NCBI RefSeq assembly: GCF_018613875.1
Contig: NZ_JAGGPJ010000016.1
Coordinates: 1-64,000 of the forward strand
Source of the DNA: Arthrobacter sp. ISL-28
GTDB taxonomy: Bacteria; Actinomycetota; Actinomycetes; Actinomycetales; Micrococcaceae
Reading direction: 5' to 3'
DNA: 64,000 bases
Below are positions 46,889-55,932 of the stretch, piece by piece. How positions within the stretch are numbered: position 1 is the first letter of the stretch; every line of letters begins with the position of its first letter. The translations under genes were made by a program, and so were the position numbers. Below the pieces are notes generated by a model that was given only the letters and a program-made list of their open reading frames with translations, ran no database searches and was not told the origin of the DNA.

Positions 46889-46917
46889 TTGACAGAAAAA
46901 TTGGTCTACGCCAAAAT
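46889..46917 (+). promoter_or_regulatory. Candidate promoter of the GlcNAc operon
   Basis: TTGACA at 46889-46894 and caaaat at 46912-46917 are 17 bases apart, a sigma70-like arrangement. The first operator lies between them. Confidence 0.5.
46900..46915. promoter_or_regulatory. GntR/DasR-type operator 1
   Basis: attggtctacgccaaa contains the dyad TTGG(N6)CCAA, close to the DasR dre consensus core TGGTCTAGACCA. It overlaps the candidate promoter. Confidence 0.7.
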
Positions 46918-46923
46918 GGAGGA

Positions 46924-46941
46924 AATTGGTTTATACCAATT
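46924..46941. promoter_or_regulatory. GntR/DasR-type operator 2
   Basis: A perfect dyad AATTGGT-TTAT-ACCAATT, 24 bp after operator 1 in start-to-start distance. Occupancy would block transcription toward the transporter gene and possibly the regulator gene. Confidence 0.8.
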
Positions 46942-46996
46942 GTGCAAGCGCTAGGACGCGCGCCCCACCCCATCCATCCAGGCAGACAAGGACCCA

Positions 46997-48403
46997 ATGA
47001 TGTCGTTCCTGCAAGACCTTCGCCATACGCCCCGTCTGGGCCTCCTGGTCGGCGGCGCCGCCGCCACCATCGGGATTATTTACGGCTACGATCTTTCCAA
47101 TATCGCTGGCGCCCTGCTCTTTATCACCAAGGAGTTCCAGCTCTCCACCAGCCAGCAGGAACTGGTGACCACCGCCGTCGTCGTCGGTGAAGTCCTCGGC
47201 GCCGTGCTGGGCGGTTGGCTGGCGAATCTCCTCGGCCGCAAGGCCTGCATGGTGGGAGTCGCCGGCGCATATGCTGCCTTCGCCGCCCTGAGTGCCGTGG
47301 CCCTGGACGTCCCCATGCTGCTCATCGCCAGGCTGCTGCTGGGCCTGACCATCGGCATTTCCGTGGTGGTGGTGCCGGTGTTCGTGGCGGAATCGGCACC
47401 GCCGAAAGTCAGGGGCGCGCTGCTCGTCGCCTACCAGGTGGCCACCGTCATCGGCATCATCGGCGGATACCTCGCCGCCTACGCGCTGTCCGCCACCGAG
47501 AACTGGCGCCTGATGCTGGGGCTGGCGGCCATCCCCGCCGTGGTGGTCCTCGCCGTTACGCTCCGGCTCCCCGACACCGCCCGCTGGTACATGATGCGCG
47601 GACGCACGGAAGACGCCCGCCGCACCCTCTCCTCCATCGAACCGGACGCCGACGTGGACGCCGAGCTGGCCGACATGCAGCGGGCCATCAGCGAAGAACG
47701 CGGCGGTGGCCTGCGGGAAATGCTGCGCTCCCCGTACCTGAAGGCGACAGTGTTCGTGGTCGGGCTGGGCTTCTTCATCCAGATCACCGGCATCAACGCC
47801 GTGGTCTACTACAGCCCGCGGATCTTCGAAGCGATGGGCTTCACCGGCAACGCCGCACTGCTCCTGTTCCCTGCCCTGGTCCAGGCCGCCGCCCTGGTTG
47901 CCGTCTTCGTGTCGCTGTCGCTTGTGGACCGGCTGGGACGGCGTCCCATCCTGCTCGGCGGCATCGGCATGATGATTGTCGCCAACATCATCCTTGTCGC
48001 CGTCTTCATGGTGGGCCGCGACTTTGGCGGTGCCCTGACCGTCATCGGGTTCCTGGGCGTGCTGCTGTTCACGGTCGGCTTCACCTTCGGCTTCGGCGCG
48101 CTGGTCTGGGTCTACGCCGGCGAATCGTTCCCGGCCCGCCTGCGTTCCCTCGGCGCCAGCGCCATGCTGACCTCCGACCTCGTGGCCAACGTCATCGTCG
48201 CCGCGTTCTTCCTGACCATGCTGCAGCGGCTCGGTGGAGCGGGCACCTTCGCGGTGTTCGGTGTACTCGCCGTCGCCGGGTTCATCTTCGTGCACCGCCT
48301 CGCCCCGGAAACCAAGGGCCGGAACCTCGAAGAGATCCGCCACTACTGGGAAAACGGCGCCCGCTGGCCCGAACAGACCGGCAGCGCGCCGGCGGCCAAA
48401 TAA
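46997..48403 (+). CDS. MFS sugar porter, likely N-acetylglucosamine importer
   Basis: A 468-residue 12-helix transporter of the sugar porter subfamily. GYDLSNIAGALLFI near helix 1, GGWLANLLGRKACM (loop 2-3), LPDTARWYMMRGR near 190, GINAVVYYSPRIFEAMGF near 262, VDRLGRRPILLGG near 305 and the C-terminal PETKGRNLEEI signature are all present. It is the first gene of the operon controlled by the divergent GntR regulator. Uptake of free GlcNAc by symport, followed by the kinase, would replace a PTS. Substrate assignment is by context. The stop overlaps the kinase ATG (TAATG). Confidence 0.9.
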   Translation: MMSFLQDLRHTPRLGLLVGGAAATIGIIYGYDLSNIAGALLFITKEFQLSTSQQELVTTAVVVGEVLGAVLGGWLANLLGRKACMVGVAGAYAAFAALSAVALDVPMLLIARLLLGLTIGISVVVVPVFVAESAPPKVRGALLVAYQVATVIGIIGGYLAAYALSATENWRLMLGLAAIPAVVVLAVTLRLPDTARWYMMRGRTEDARRTLSSIEPDADVDAELADMQRAISEERGGGLREMLRSPYLKATVFVVGLGFFIQITGINAVVYYSPRIFEAMGFTGNAALLLFPALVQAAALVAVFVSLSLVDRLGRRPILLGGIGMMIVANIILVAVFMVGRDFGGALTVIGFLGVLLFTVGFTFGFGALVWVYAGESFPARLRSLGASAMLTSDLVANVIVAAFFLTMLQRLGGAGTFAVFGVLAVAGFIFVHRLAPETKGRNLEEIRHYWENGARWPEQTGSAPAAK

Positions 48404-49410
48404 TGCCGCTGGTTCTGGGCCTCGACATCGGCGGGTCCAAAACCCACGCCATCCTGGCCCGCAACGCTGTCAACCACAAGGCCGACGACGGCGCGCAGCG
48501 GGTTTCCGAGGTCAGCGTCGGCAGCGCGAACATCACCTCAGTCGGAGAGCCTGCGGCGTCCGCGGCACTGGACGAACTCGCCATCCGGCTCGGTGTCGGC
48601 ACCCGGGAAAGCCACGGAATCCACACGGTCTGCGCCGGCGCTGCCGGCGCAGACACCGCCGGGAGCCGGGAACGGCTCGCCGCCCTGCTCTCCCGGAGAT
48701 TCCCGGGAGCCCGGATCCAGGTGGTCCACGACACGCGCATCATCCTCGCAGCGGCAGGCCTGGATGCCGGCACCGTCCTGATCTCCGGGACCGGCTCCGC
48801 GGCCTGGGCCCGCAACGTGGAAGGCAGCGAGGCCAGGGCAGGCGGCTGGGGCTTCCTGCTGGGCGATGAAGGGAGCGGCTACGCCATCACCCGCAGCGCT
48901 GTCCGCAACGCCCTCGCCGAACACGACCGCGGCCAGCCCGCAGGGCCATTGTCGGCGAGCATTCTGGAAGAGACCGGCGCCGCCGAACCCCCGGCGCTGC
49001 TGGACCTCTTCTACCGCAACCCCGAACGCCGATATTGGGCCAGTCTTGCCGGCGCAGTGTTCGCGGACGCCGCCCTGGGGGATGGCTCCAGCACGGCCAT
49101 CGTCGAGGACGCCGCGGAGCAGCTGGCCTCACTGGCCGTCACTGTGAACCAGCGGCTGGGCACGGTAGGCGGCACCGCTGCTACTGGCACCGCTGCTTTG
49201 CCCGTCCTGATGGCCGGCGGGATGCTGGTCAACCAGCCGGCCCTGGCCGGCCGCGTCAGAAAGCTTCTGGAACGGCGCGGCCTTACGGACATCAGAGTGC
49301 TGGACTGCGCCCCGGCATGGGGCGCAGTCCAGCTGGCCCTGGAACTGGCCAGCCCCAGGGCGCACCACGCGGCCCGCCAGCCGAAGAATCCCGTCCACGC
49401 CCCGGCCTAA
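48403..49410 (+). CDS. N-acetylglucosamine kinase (BadF/BcrA ATPase family)
   Basis: A 335-residue sugar kinase of the ASKHA fold. Phosphate-1 motif GLDIGGSKTHAIL at the N-terminus, CAGAAGADT near 77, HDTRIILAAAG near 107 and GTVLISGTGSAAWARN near 122 with GGWGFLLGDEGSGY near 147 form the BadF/BadG GlcNAc-kinase pattern. It phosphorylates GlcNAc to GlcNAc-6-P. TAATG coupling to the transporter gene indicates tight co-expression. The C-terminal 25 residues are Pro/His-rich and atypical. Confidence 0.9.
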   Translation: MPLVLGLDIGGSKTHAILARNAVNHKADDGAQRVSEVSVGSANITSVGEPAASAALDELAIRLGVGTRESHGIHTVCAGAAGADTAGSRERLAALLSRRFPGARIQVVHDTRIILAAAGLDAGTVLISGTGSAAWARNVEGSEARAGGWGFLLGDEGSGYAITRSAVRNALAEHDRGQPAGPLSASILEETGAAEPPALLDLFYRNPERRYWASLAGAVFADAALGDGSSTAIVEDAAEQLASLAVTVNQRLGTVGGTAATGTAALPVLMAGGMLVNQPALAGRVRKLLERRGLTDIRVLDCAPAWGAVQLALELASPRAHHAARQPKNPVHAPA

Positions 49411-49454
49411 GAACCACCACACTTCAGCGACCCGCCCGATCACGAGGAGATCCT

Positions 49455-50531
49455 ATGACCCCGCAGAACACCACAATGCCCGCAGCCGGTTCCGCCCTCC
49501 AGGCACCCGGGGCCTTGATGGCCGCCGAAATCCTCGAGCAGCCCGAGGCCCTCGCCCGGCAGCTCGACCTCGGCCATGCCGACATTCAGCGCCTGGCCGC
49601 CACCCTTCGCACGTCAGAAATCCGTTACGTCCTGCTGGCGGCCCGGGGCACGAGCGACCACGCTGCCCTGTACGCGAAGTACCTCATCGAGACTGTTCTG
49701 GGGCTGCCCGCCGGACTCGCATCGCCGTCGAGCCTCACCGTATACGGCGCCGAACCGAAGATGGAAGGCGTCCTCTGGCTGGCGGTCAGCCAATCGGGCG
49801 GATCCCCGGACCTGGTGGACTCCACCGCCGCCGCGGCGCGGGGCGGCGCCGTCACCGTGGCCGTGACCAACGCGCCGTCGTCGCCGCTGGCAACTGCAGC
49901 GCAGTACCACGTGGACATCCTGGCGGGGCCGGAGCGTGCCGTGGCCGCCACCAAGAGTTACACGTCGCAGCTGCTGGCGCTCTGGCTGCTGATTGATGCC
50001 TGGGCCGGCGGGGACGGCGCCGCGGCGTCGGTCCTGCCCGGCCATGCCGCCGATGTCCTGGCCAGACCGGAGATACTGGAGGTGGCAGACCGGTACCGGT
50101 TTGTGAACCACATCATCACCACGGGGCGCGGTTTCTCCTACCCCACGGCACGGGAGGCGGCGTTGAAGCTGATGGAAACGTCCTATCTGGCCGCCCATGC
50201 GTTCTCCGGAGCCGATCTCCTGCACGGACCGTTCGCCATGATTGACGAGGACCGCCCGGTCATCGCCATCGCTTCGCCGGGTGCCGGCGGCCGGGCGCTA
50301 TCCCCGGTGCTGGAGCGGCTGGCGGAGCGCGGGGCGGACGTATGCCTTGTCGGCGACCCTGCCGCGGCCCGGCCGGCGAACCATGTAGTGCCGCTGCCGC
50401 CGGTCCACGAGCAGCTCTCCCCGCTCCTCGAAATCCTTCCCCTGCAGCGACTGGCCCACGCCATGGCCGCGGCCCGGCACCGCGACCCCGACGCGCCCCG
50501 GGGCCTGCGCAAAATCACGGAAACCTGGTGA
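49455..50531 (+). CDS. SIS-domain glucosamine-6-phosphate deaminase-like (NagB-II)
   Basis: A 358-residue protein with two SIS domains, like the isomerase half of GlmS. EILEQPEALARQL near 24 and LLAARGTSDHAALYAKYLIE near 59 lead domain 1 with AVSQSGGSPDLVD near 107. AATKSYTSQLLALWLLIDA near 165 and GRGFSYPTAREAALKLMETS near 217 belong to domain 2; the end LRKITETW matches the GlmS/NagB-II C-terminus. gaggaga precedes ATG 49455. In this operon it most likely converts GlcN-6-P to fructose-6-P and ammonia. Confidence 0.9.
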   Translation: MTPQNTTMPAAGSALQAPGALMAAEILEQPEALARQLDLGHADIQRLAATLRTSEIRYVLLAARGTSDHAALYAKYLIETVLGLPAGLASPSSLTVYGAEPKMEGVLWLAVSQSGGSPDLVDSTAAAARGGAVTVAVTNAPSSPLATAAQYHVDILAGPERAVAATKSYTSQLLALWLLIDAWAGGDGAAASVLPGHAADVLARPEILEVADRYRFVNHIITTGRGFSYPTAREAALKLMETSYLAAHAFSGADLLHGPFAMIDEDRPVIAIASPGAGGRALSPVLERLAERGADVCLVGDPAAARPANHVVPLPPVHEQLSPLLEILPLQRLAHAMAAARHRDPDAPRGLRKITETW

Positions 50532-51664
50532 GTACGACGCTCATTTCCGCCGCCCGCGTGATCACGCCCGGCACTGTCCTGGAGCCGGGCTGGGTGGAGA
50601 TCCGGTCCGGCCAGGTCAGCGCGGTGGAAGCGGGGCCCCCTCCCCGGGAGCCTGACGTCAGCTTTCCGGAGGGGACCCTGGCGCCGGGTTTTATCGACGC
50701 CCACATTCACGGCGGCGGTGGTTTCAGCTTCAATGATCCGGATCCCGCTGCGGCCGCCGTCGGGATCGCCGCGGTGCACCTCGAGCACGGCACCACCACG
50801 CTGATGGCAAGTCTCGTGACTGCGCCCTTGGCGGAGCTTGAGACCGCCGTTGCCGCCCTGGCGGGTCTGGTGGAGGACGGCGTGCTTGCCGGGATCCATC
50901 TGGAGGGCCCCTGGCTCAGCCCCTCCCACCGCGGAGCACATACCAAGGAGCTGCTGCGGCTGCCCGACCCGGCCAGCATCGACAGGCTGATGCTGGCAGG
51001 CCGGGGCGCGGTACGGATGGTGACTTTGGCGCCAGAACTTGACGGAGGCCTCGCGGCCATCCGGCAGATCACCGGCCATGGCGCTGTCGCCGCCATTGGC
51101 CACACCGGCGCCGGCTATGACCTTGCCCGCGAGGCGATCGCCGCCGGTGCCACGGTGGGCACCCATGTGTTCAACGCCATGCGGCCCCTGCACCACCGCG
51201 AACCCGGCCCGGCCCTGGCTCTGCTGGAAGACCCGACCGTTTTTGCCGAGGTCATTGCCGACGGCGTGCACCTGCATCCCTCACTCGTCCGCTTCATCAC
51301 GGGAAGCCCCGCCAGGGCCGTTTTCGTGACCGATGCAATGGCGGCGGCGTGCGCCTCGGAAGGGACGTACAGGCTGGGAGGGCTGGAGGTCCAGGTGGCC
51401 AACGGCGAGGCCCGTCTTGCCAGCAACGGAGCGATCGCCGGCAGTGTCCTGACGCTGGACGCAGCCGTGCGGCACGCGGTAAACCACGCGGGCATCCCCC
51501 TCGCTGACGCGGTCCGCTCGGCAAGCCAGAATCCCGCGGACATGCTGGGGCTGGCCGACGTCGGCCGTCTGGAGCCCGGCAAGCGCGCGGATGTAGTGGT
51601 GCTCGATGCAGGCCTGGAGGTGGTGGCGACGATGAAATCCGGGAAATGGCGCCGGCAGACCTGA
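50528..51664 (+). CDS. nagA: N-acetylglucosamine-6-phosphate deacetylase
   Basis: A 378-residue amidohydrolase. DAHIHGGGGFSFND near 58 (metal HxH), GIHLEGPWLSPSHRGAH near 121 (metal Glu), GHTGAGYDLAREAI near 190, GTHVFNAMRPLHHREPG near 208 and FVTDAMAAA near 265 (catalytic Asp) are the NagA signatures. GTG at 50528 overlaps the upstream stop (GTGA). It makes GlcN-6-P and acetate from GlcNAc-6-P. It is the last gene of the operon. Confidence 0.95.
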   Translation: MSTTLISAARVITPGTVLEPGWVEIRSGQVSAVEAGPPPREPDVSFPEGTLAPGFIDAHIHGGGGFSFNDPDPAAAAVGIAAVHLEHGTTTLMASLVTAPLAELETAVAALAGLVEDGVLAGIHLEGPWLSPSHRGAHTKELLRLPDPASIDRLMLAGRGAVRMVTLAPELDGGLAAIRQITGHGAVAAIGHTGAGYDLAREAIAAGATVGTHVFNAMRPLHHREPGPALALLEDPTVFAEVIADGVHLHPSLVRFITGSPARAVFVTDAMAAACASEGTYRLGGLEVQVANGEARLASNGAIAGSVLTLDAAVRHAVNHAGIPLADAVRSASQNPADMLGLADVGRLEPGKRADVVVLDAGLEVVATMKSGKWRRQT

Positions 51665-51822
51665 TGACGGCCTCACGGCCAGCTGAAACCCTGGCCAGAA
51701 CGCTTCCGGTCGGTCGTCGGATCGTAGATTGCGGCGATCCGTGTTCCTTGTCGAACCCAAGGATCGACAGAGACTGGAGCCGTGTAGGCGAGACGATGAC
51801 AAAGGTTTGAAGGTGAGGCCGG

Positions 51823-52746
51823 TCAGGATGTCGACCGCGTGTCGAATGCCGCAGCCGATTCCCGCAGCAGGCGTGCAACAGTGTCTATCGGCATGCTGGG
51901 TGACCGCCGCTGGTCGAACCGCCACAGAACGATGCGTCGCGTACCCAGGCCGGGGACATCCAGGACGTCAACCCCGTCCTGAACGACGCCGGTCAAGGCC
52001 AAGGTCGGCACGATGGCGATACCCTCACCCGCAGCGACGAGCGCGAGAGCGGTCAGTGTGTCCTGGTACTGGTGCACAGTTTCAATGCGGGCACCCGTTG
52101 ATTCACGAAGTCGACCCAAAACCGAAGCGTTGGCGGCTGAGGACTCAACGCCGAGCCACGGAAGCGGCAGACGGGCAAGGTCGACGTTCTCGGTGCTGAG
52201 CAGGGCGCCCGGCGGAACCACCAGCTTCCATGGCTCGTCCAGTAGTGGCTCCTCGGTCATGCCCGCGGAAAGCAAACGTTGCCCGGCCGTCGTTGAGTCA
52301 AGCTCGACCACGACGGCGTCGAGCTGGCGCTGACGGAGGAGCCGCATCAGGGCAGGAAAGTCGTCCTCGACGATCCGGATCTGCAATTGCGGGTACTGGC
52401 TGCGCCACTCGGGCAGGCGCGGGATCACCACCGTCCGGATAAAGCTGGTGAATCCGCCAACCCGCACTGCCCCTGCGACCCTGGCCCCGCCTTCCATGCG
52501 GGCGCGCGCGACGTTGAGTGCTCGTTCGATCTCCTCGCCCGCTTCTGCTACCGCGAGACCGGCAGGCGTCAACACTGAGCCTCTGGGCGTCCGCACCACC
52601 AATGCGTGCCCTGTCTCGTCCTCCAGTTTGCTGAGCTGCTGGGATACGGCAGACGGCGTGATCCCCAGCTCGTCAGCCGCGGCGAGCACCCCGCCCGTGC
52701 GGGCAACAGCAAGAAGCACGCGCAGCCGTCGTGGGTCGATGTCCAT
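51823..52746 (-). CDS. LysR-family transcriptional regulator
   Basis: A 307-residue LysR regulator. The N-terminal HTH reads LRVLLAVARTGGVLAAADEL and ITPSAVSQQLSKLEDETGHA. The effector domain (about 90-300) begins GAVRVGGFTSFIRTVVIPRL. It is divergent from a small membrane protein gene at 52958, the probable target. AT-rich DNA at 52745-52770 upstream may contain the operator. The effector is unknown. Confidence 0.92.
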   Translation of the reverse strand: MDIDPRRLRVLLAVARTGGVLAAADELGITPSAVSQQLSKLEDETGHALVVRTPRGSVLTPAGLAVAEAGEEIERALNVARARMEGGARVAGAVRVGGFTSFIRTVVIPRLPEWRSQYPQLQIRIVEDDFPALMRLLRQRQLDAVVVELDSTTAGQRLLSAGMTEEPLLDEPWKLVVPPGALLSTENVDLARLPLPWLGVESSAANASVLGRLRESTGARIETVHQYQDTLTALALVAAGEGIAIVPTLALTGVVQDGVDVLDVPGLGTRRIVLWRFDQRRSPSMPIDTVARLLRESAAAFDTRSTS

Positions 52747-52957
52747 ATTTACTATTTCTAAACCACCTCTTCAGTCGAATGCAATTGATCTAAAGGTGCG
52801 TGGTCCTCATAATTGCTGTTGAGACTGGTTGAGCAGAGGCTGGTCCAGCGATGCCTCATCCACTCGGCAATGGCCGCTTCCAAAACACACGTTTATAGCC
52901 CTCCATCTACACTCCGCCCGGCGGATGGCAGTCGGGCGTCACCTATGAAAGGACATC

Positions 52958-53293
52958 ATGGAACTGCTGTGGGAAATCTCCGGTTGGGCAGGTGCGGTTG
53001 CGATACTGAGTGCGTACCTTGCTGTCTCCATGGGTTGGTTGAAGGCCGGCCGGGGCTTCCAGATCGCGAATCTCCTCGGTGCCTGTGCCTTCATCGTCAA
53101 TGGCGCATTCCATGAGGCATGGCCGTCCGTGGTCACGAATATCGCATGGTTCCTCATTTCCGCGGTCGCGCTTCTTCGCATGCGCTCCGCGCAGGAGCCT
53201 CCGGTGGACGCTGTTGAGGCCCCGCAGGTCCAATTTCCTGGCGTCCCTGAAACCGGGCAGTTGGCCATTATTGAAGCGCCCCGGGCAGCCTAG
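52958..53293 (+). CDS. Small membrane protein, CBU_0592-like
   Basis: A 111-residue protein with three hydrophobic helices: SGWAGAVAILSAYLAVSMG, IANLLGACAFIVNGAFHEAW and VVTNIAWFLISAVALL. The layout and the G...FQ(I/L)xNL.G...(I/L)xN...(A/P)...N..W pattern match the CBU_0592 family of unknown function. gaaaggacatc precedes the ATG. The C-terminal 35 residues are polar. Confidence 0.8.
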   Translation: MELLWEISGWAGAVAILSAYLAVSMGWLKAGRGFQIANLLGACAFIVNGAFHEAWPSVVTNIAWFLISAVALLRMRSAQEPPVDAVEAPQVQFPGVPETGQLAIIEAPRAA

Positions 53294-53599
53294 CTTTACA
53301 TAAATCGATCCAGGCTGCGTGGCCGCTCCATTTCTCGTCCCGGCTTCGGCCTGATGCTACACCCGCCCTGACAGCAGCCGCCGCAGGAAATGCGTCCCCC
53401 GAGCGGCAGCGAGTGATGAGGGACTGAAGTTTCACCGCTTTCACGAGTTTCACGTACTTTCACCCGAAGGTCCCCTTACCCTCAGCTTGACGAAACATCG
53501 GTTATCGGCGGCTTGAAGCACGGGAGTAGAAGTGGGCTGCCGCTGTCGGCATCTACCGTTCGGCCGGCTGCATCGGAACCAGGTGGCGCCGTGAGGGTC
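53294..53599. other. Gap with TTTCAC iteron-like repeats
   Basis: About 306 bases between a plus-strand and a minus-strand gene (both 3' ends). Apart from the four TTTCAC words at 53430-53463 I see no gene or clear terminator. Confidence 0.5.
53430..53463. repeat. Four TTTCAC iterons at 9-10 bp spacing
   Basis: TTTCAC begins at 53430, 53439, 53448 and 53458. Regular helical-turn-like spacing suggests cooperative protein binding, though chance is possible. Confidence 0.55.
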
Positions 53600-53854
53600 T
53601 TAGTGGTGGCTTGCCTGGTCGCGTTCGTGGATGGTTCCGTATGGGACGTCGGCTGTCAGTGACACGGAAAACCGGCAAAAGTCGTGTCGGGTTACGACAA
53701 CGCCCAGCGTGCGGTCCATCGATGCTTGGAATTGGGCAGTGGCTAGGGCCCTGTCGAGTTCAAAGTCGCGTTCTTCAGCTGTGGCGACGACAAAATCTGC
53801 GATGAGCACATCCGTCGGCATGGTCCGGGGCCTTCTAGTTAACTGAGTAGTCAT
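53600..53854 (-). CDS. Small conserved hypothetical protein
   Basis: An 84-residue soluble protein (MTTQLTRRPRTMPTDVL start; AAGGAG before the ATG at 53854). The C-terminal pattern VVVTRHDFCRFSVSLTADVP followed by YGTIHERD resembles short actinobacterial proteins I have seen with (L/V)VTRH..(D/Y)...V.L..DVP(F/Y)G.I.E.D. No function is known to me. Confidence 0.65.
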   Translation of the reverse strand: MTTQLTRRPRTMPTDVLIADFVVATAEERDFELDRALATAQFQASMDRTLGVVVTRHDFCRFSVSLTADVPYGTIHERDQASHH

Positions 53855-54093
53855 TCTGTTTTCTCCTTGCTCATGTAGCAGTTGGGAGTTGAAGAGGGAA
53901 AGGCCCAGCCCCTGGGTTCAGGCTGGGACCTCCCCGAACTTGGCGGATTGGGGACGGGTTATATAGCCTGCCACCTGCCCCGAATGCCGGGCTTTCGGGT
54001 GGTGCCTCGATCCGGGCGCCTATTTTGGGCCTTTTTGACGCATTGATAACCGGTCACCTGTAGCAGGTCACCTGAAGTTCAACTCAACTCGAC

Positions 54094-54681
54094 CTACGCA
54101 ACGGCATCGTCGTCGAGATTGAACGGCGCGGCGTCGTTGTTCTTTGCGGAGCGGCCGGCAAGGTTGGGCAGTGTCGCGACAGCGTCATCCACGATCTGGG
54201 CCACCGGCGTCGCGATGTCCACGACCACGCCGGCCTCATCGACCTGCAGCTCTTCGAGGGTTTCCAGCTGCGAGTCCAGCAGCGAAAGGGGCATGAAGTG
54301 TCCTGGCCGTGCCGCCATCCGGCTGGCCAGCAGTTCCCGCGTTCCGTGCAGGTGCACGAACACCACGGACGGATCGCCGCTGCGGATGATGTCCCGGTAT
54401 GCGCGTTTGAGTGCGTTGCAGGCGATCACCAAGCCGGAGTCAGATGCTGAGAACCGTCGGCCTATTTCGGCCAGCCACGGTGCCCGGTCTCCGTCGTTCA
54501 AGGGAGTGCCAGAGGCCATCTTGTCGATATTGGACTGCGGGTGGAGCGAATCGCCGTCGACGAATTCAGCTCCGATGCGTTCGGCGATGGTCGCGCCCAC
54601 TGTGCTCTTGCCGCAGCTGGTCACGCCCATCACCACGATGTGGCGATGGGCGGGAGCAGCTGGCTTCAGGTCACCAGTCAT
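54094..54681 (-). CDS. gntK: Gluconokinase
   Basis: A 195-residue kinase of the GntK/shikimate-kinase-like group. The P-loop [20 protein letters not shown] is near residue 14, [20 protein letters not shown] near 39, [11 protein letters not shown] near 61 and [14 protein letters not shown] near 86, all diagnostic. ATG at 54681 ([10 protein letters not shown]) overlaps the end of the mannonate dehydratase gene by 11 bp. It phosphorylates D-gluconate to 6-phosphogluconate; in this operon it could add a gluconate branch to hexuronate breakdown. It is the last gene of the uid operon. Confidence 0.92.
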   Translation of the reverse strand: MTGDLKPAAPAHRHIVVMGVTSCGKSTVGATIAERIGAEFVDGDSLHPQSNIDKMASGTPLNDGDRAPWLAEIGRRFSASDSGLVIACNALKRAYRDIIRSGDPSVVFVHLHGTRELLASRMAARPGHFMPLSLLDSQLETLEELQVDEAGVVVDIATPVAQIVDDAVATLPNLAGRSAKNNDAAPFNLDDDAVA

Positions 54682-55900
54682 GGACGGTGCCGTCGACGAG
54701 GCGGTTGTAGGGCAGGTAGGCCTGCTGGTACGGGTACGCTGCGGCTGCTTCTTCGTTGAATTCAACGCCGATGCCGGGCTTGTCTCCCGGGTGCAGGTAC
54801 CCGTCGGTGAAGGTCATCGACTGCTCGAAGACCTCGTTGGTCGCCGCGGAGTGCTGCATGTATTCCTGGATGCCGTAGTTGTGGATGGCCAGGCCCACGT
54901 GCAGCTGCGCGGCGAACCCTACCGGTGAAATGTCGGTGGGGCCGTGGAAGCCGGACTTGATCTGGTACTGCGCGGCGAAGTCCATGACCTTTTTCAGCGG
55001 GGAGATCCCGCCGAAGTGGGTGGACGCAGCCCGCACGTAGTCGATGAGCTGTTCCTTGATGATCGTCTGGTAGTCGTAGACGGTGTTGAAGATTTCCCCG
55101 ATGGCCAGCGGCGTGGTGGTGTGCGAACGCACCAGGCGCAGCGCCTCCTGGTTTTCGGCCGGGGTGCAGTCTTCCAGCCAGAACAGGTCATAGGGCTCCA
55201 GCGCCTTGCCCAGCTTCGCGGCCTGGATCGGCGTCATGCGGTGGTGCCCGTCGTGCAGCAATGGGATTTCGGGACCGAACTCGTTGCGGACGGCTTCGAA
55301 CACGGTGGGCAGGTGGCGCAGGTAGGCCCGGGTGTCCCAGTCCTCCTCCATCGGGAACGCGCCGCGGCCCGCGGGCTCGTAGTCGTAGCGCTCCCCCGAG
55401 GCCTGCGCCTGAGCTGCGACGCCGTACACGGCCTTGATCCCGGGGACGGCGGCCTGGATGCGGATGGACTTGTAGCCCAGCTCCAGGTGTTCCCGGACGG
55501 AGTCGAACAGCGAGGGGATGTCGGAGCCGGACGCGTGGCCGTAGGCGCGTAGGCCGTTGCGGGACGCGCCGCCCAGCAGTTGGTAGACGGGCATTCCGGC
55601 CATTTTGCCCTTGATGTCCCACAGGGCCATGTCCACTGCGGCGATCGCGGCCATGGTCACCGGGCCGCGGCGCCAGTACGAGGACCGGTAGAGGAACTGC
55701 CAGGTGTCCTCAATGCGGTGCGGGTCCTTGCCGATCAGCAGCTGGGCGACGTGCTCCTTCAGGTACGCCGCCACTGCGAGCTCGCGCCCGTTAAGGGTGG
55801 CGTCACCGATGCCGGTGACGCCGTCCTCGGTGGTGATCCGGAGGGTCACGAAGTTACGGGAGGGGCTTGTCACGAAGACTTCCGCGGCAATGATTTTCAC
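54671..55900 (-). CDS. manD: D-mannonate dehydratase, enolase superfamily (ManD/RspA)
   Basis: A 409-residue enzyme. GTG at 55900 gives [20 protein letters not shown], the typical ManD start, with AAAGGA before it. [20 protein letters not shown] near 30, [20 protein letters not shown] near 78, [20 protein letters not shown] near 213 (metal Asp and catalytic His), [15 protein letters not shown] near 240, [12 protein letters not shown] near 266 and [10 protein letters not shown] near 295 define the family. It dehydrates D-mannonate to 2-keto-3-deoxy-D-gluconate. It fits the pathway after fructuronate reductase, which is encoded nearby. Confidence 0.92.
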   Translation of the reverse strand: MKIIAAEVFVTSPSRNFVTLRITTEDGVTGIGDATLNGRELAVAAYLKEHVAQLLIGKDPHRIEDTWQFLYRSSYWRRGPVTMAAIAAVDMALWDIKGKMAGMPVYQLLGGASRNGLRAYGHASGSDIPSLFDSVREHLELGYKSIRIQAAVPGIKAVYGVAAQAQASGERYDYEPAGRGAFPMEEDWDTRAYLRHLPTVFEAVRNEFGPEIPLLHDGHHRMTPIQAAKLGKALEPYDLFWLEDCTPAENQEALRLVRSHTTTPLAIGEIFNTVYDYQTIIKEQLIDYVRAASTHFGGISPLKKVMDFAAQYQIKSGFHGPTDISPVGFAAQLHVGLAIHNYGIQEYMQHSAATNEVFEQSMTFTDGYLHPGDKPGIGVEFNEEAAAAYPYQQAYLPYNRLVDGTVHDW

Positions 55901-55932
55901 AACAGGTCCTTTCGGATGGACTGGTTTAGGGG

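Noticed and set aside
46931-48343. Minus-strand 470-codon frame opposite the sugar porter
   Set aside because: Asp/Glu/His/Gly-rich antisense composition typical of a shadow of a high-GC membrane protein gene.
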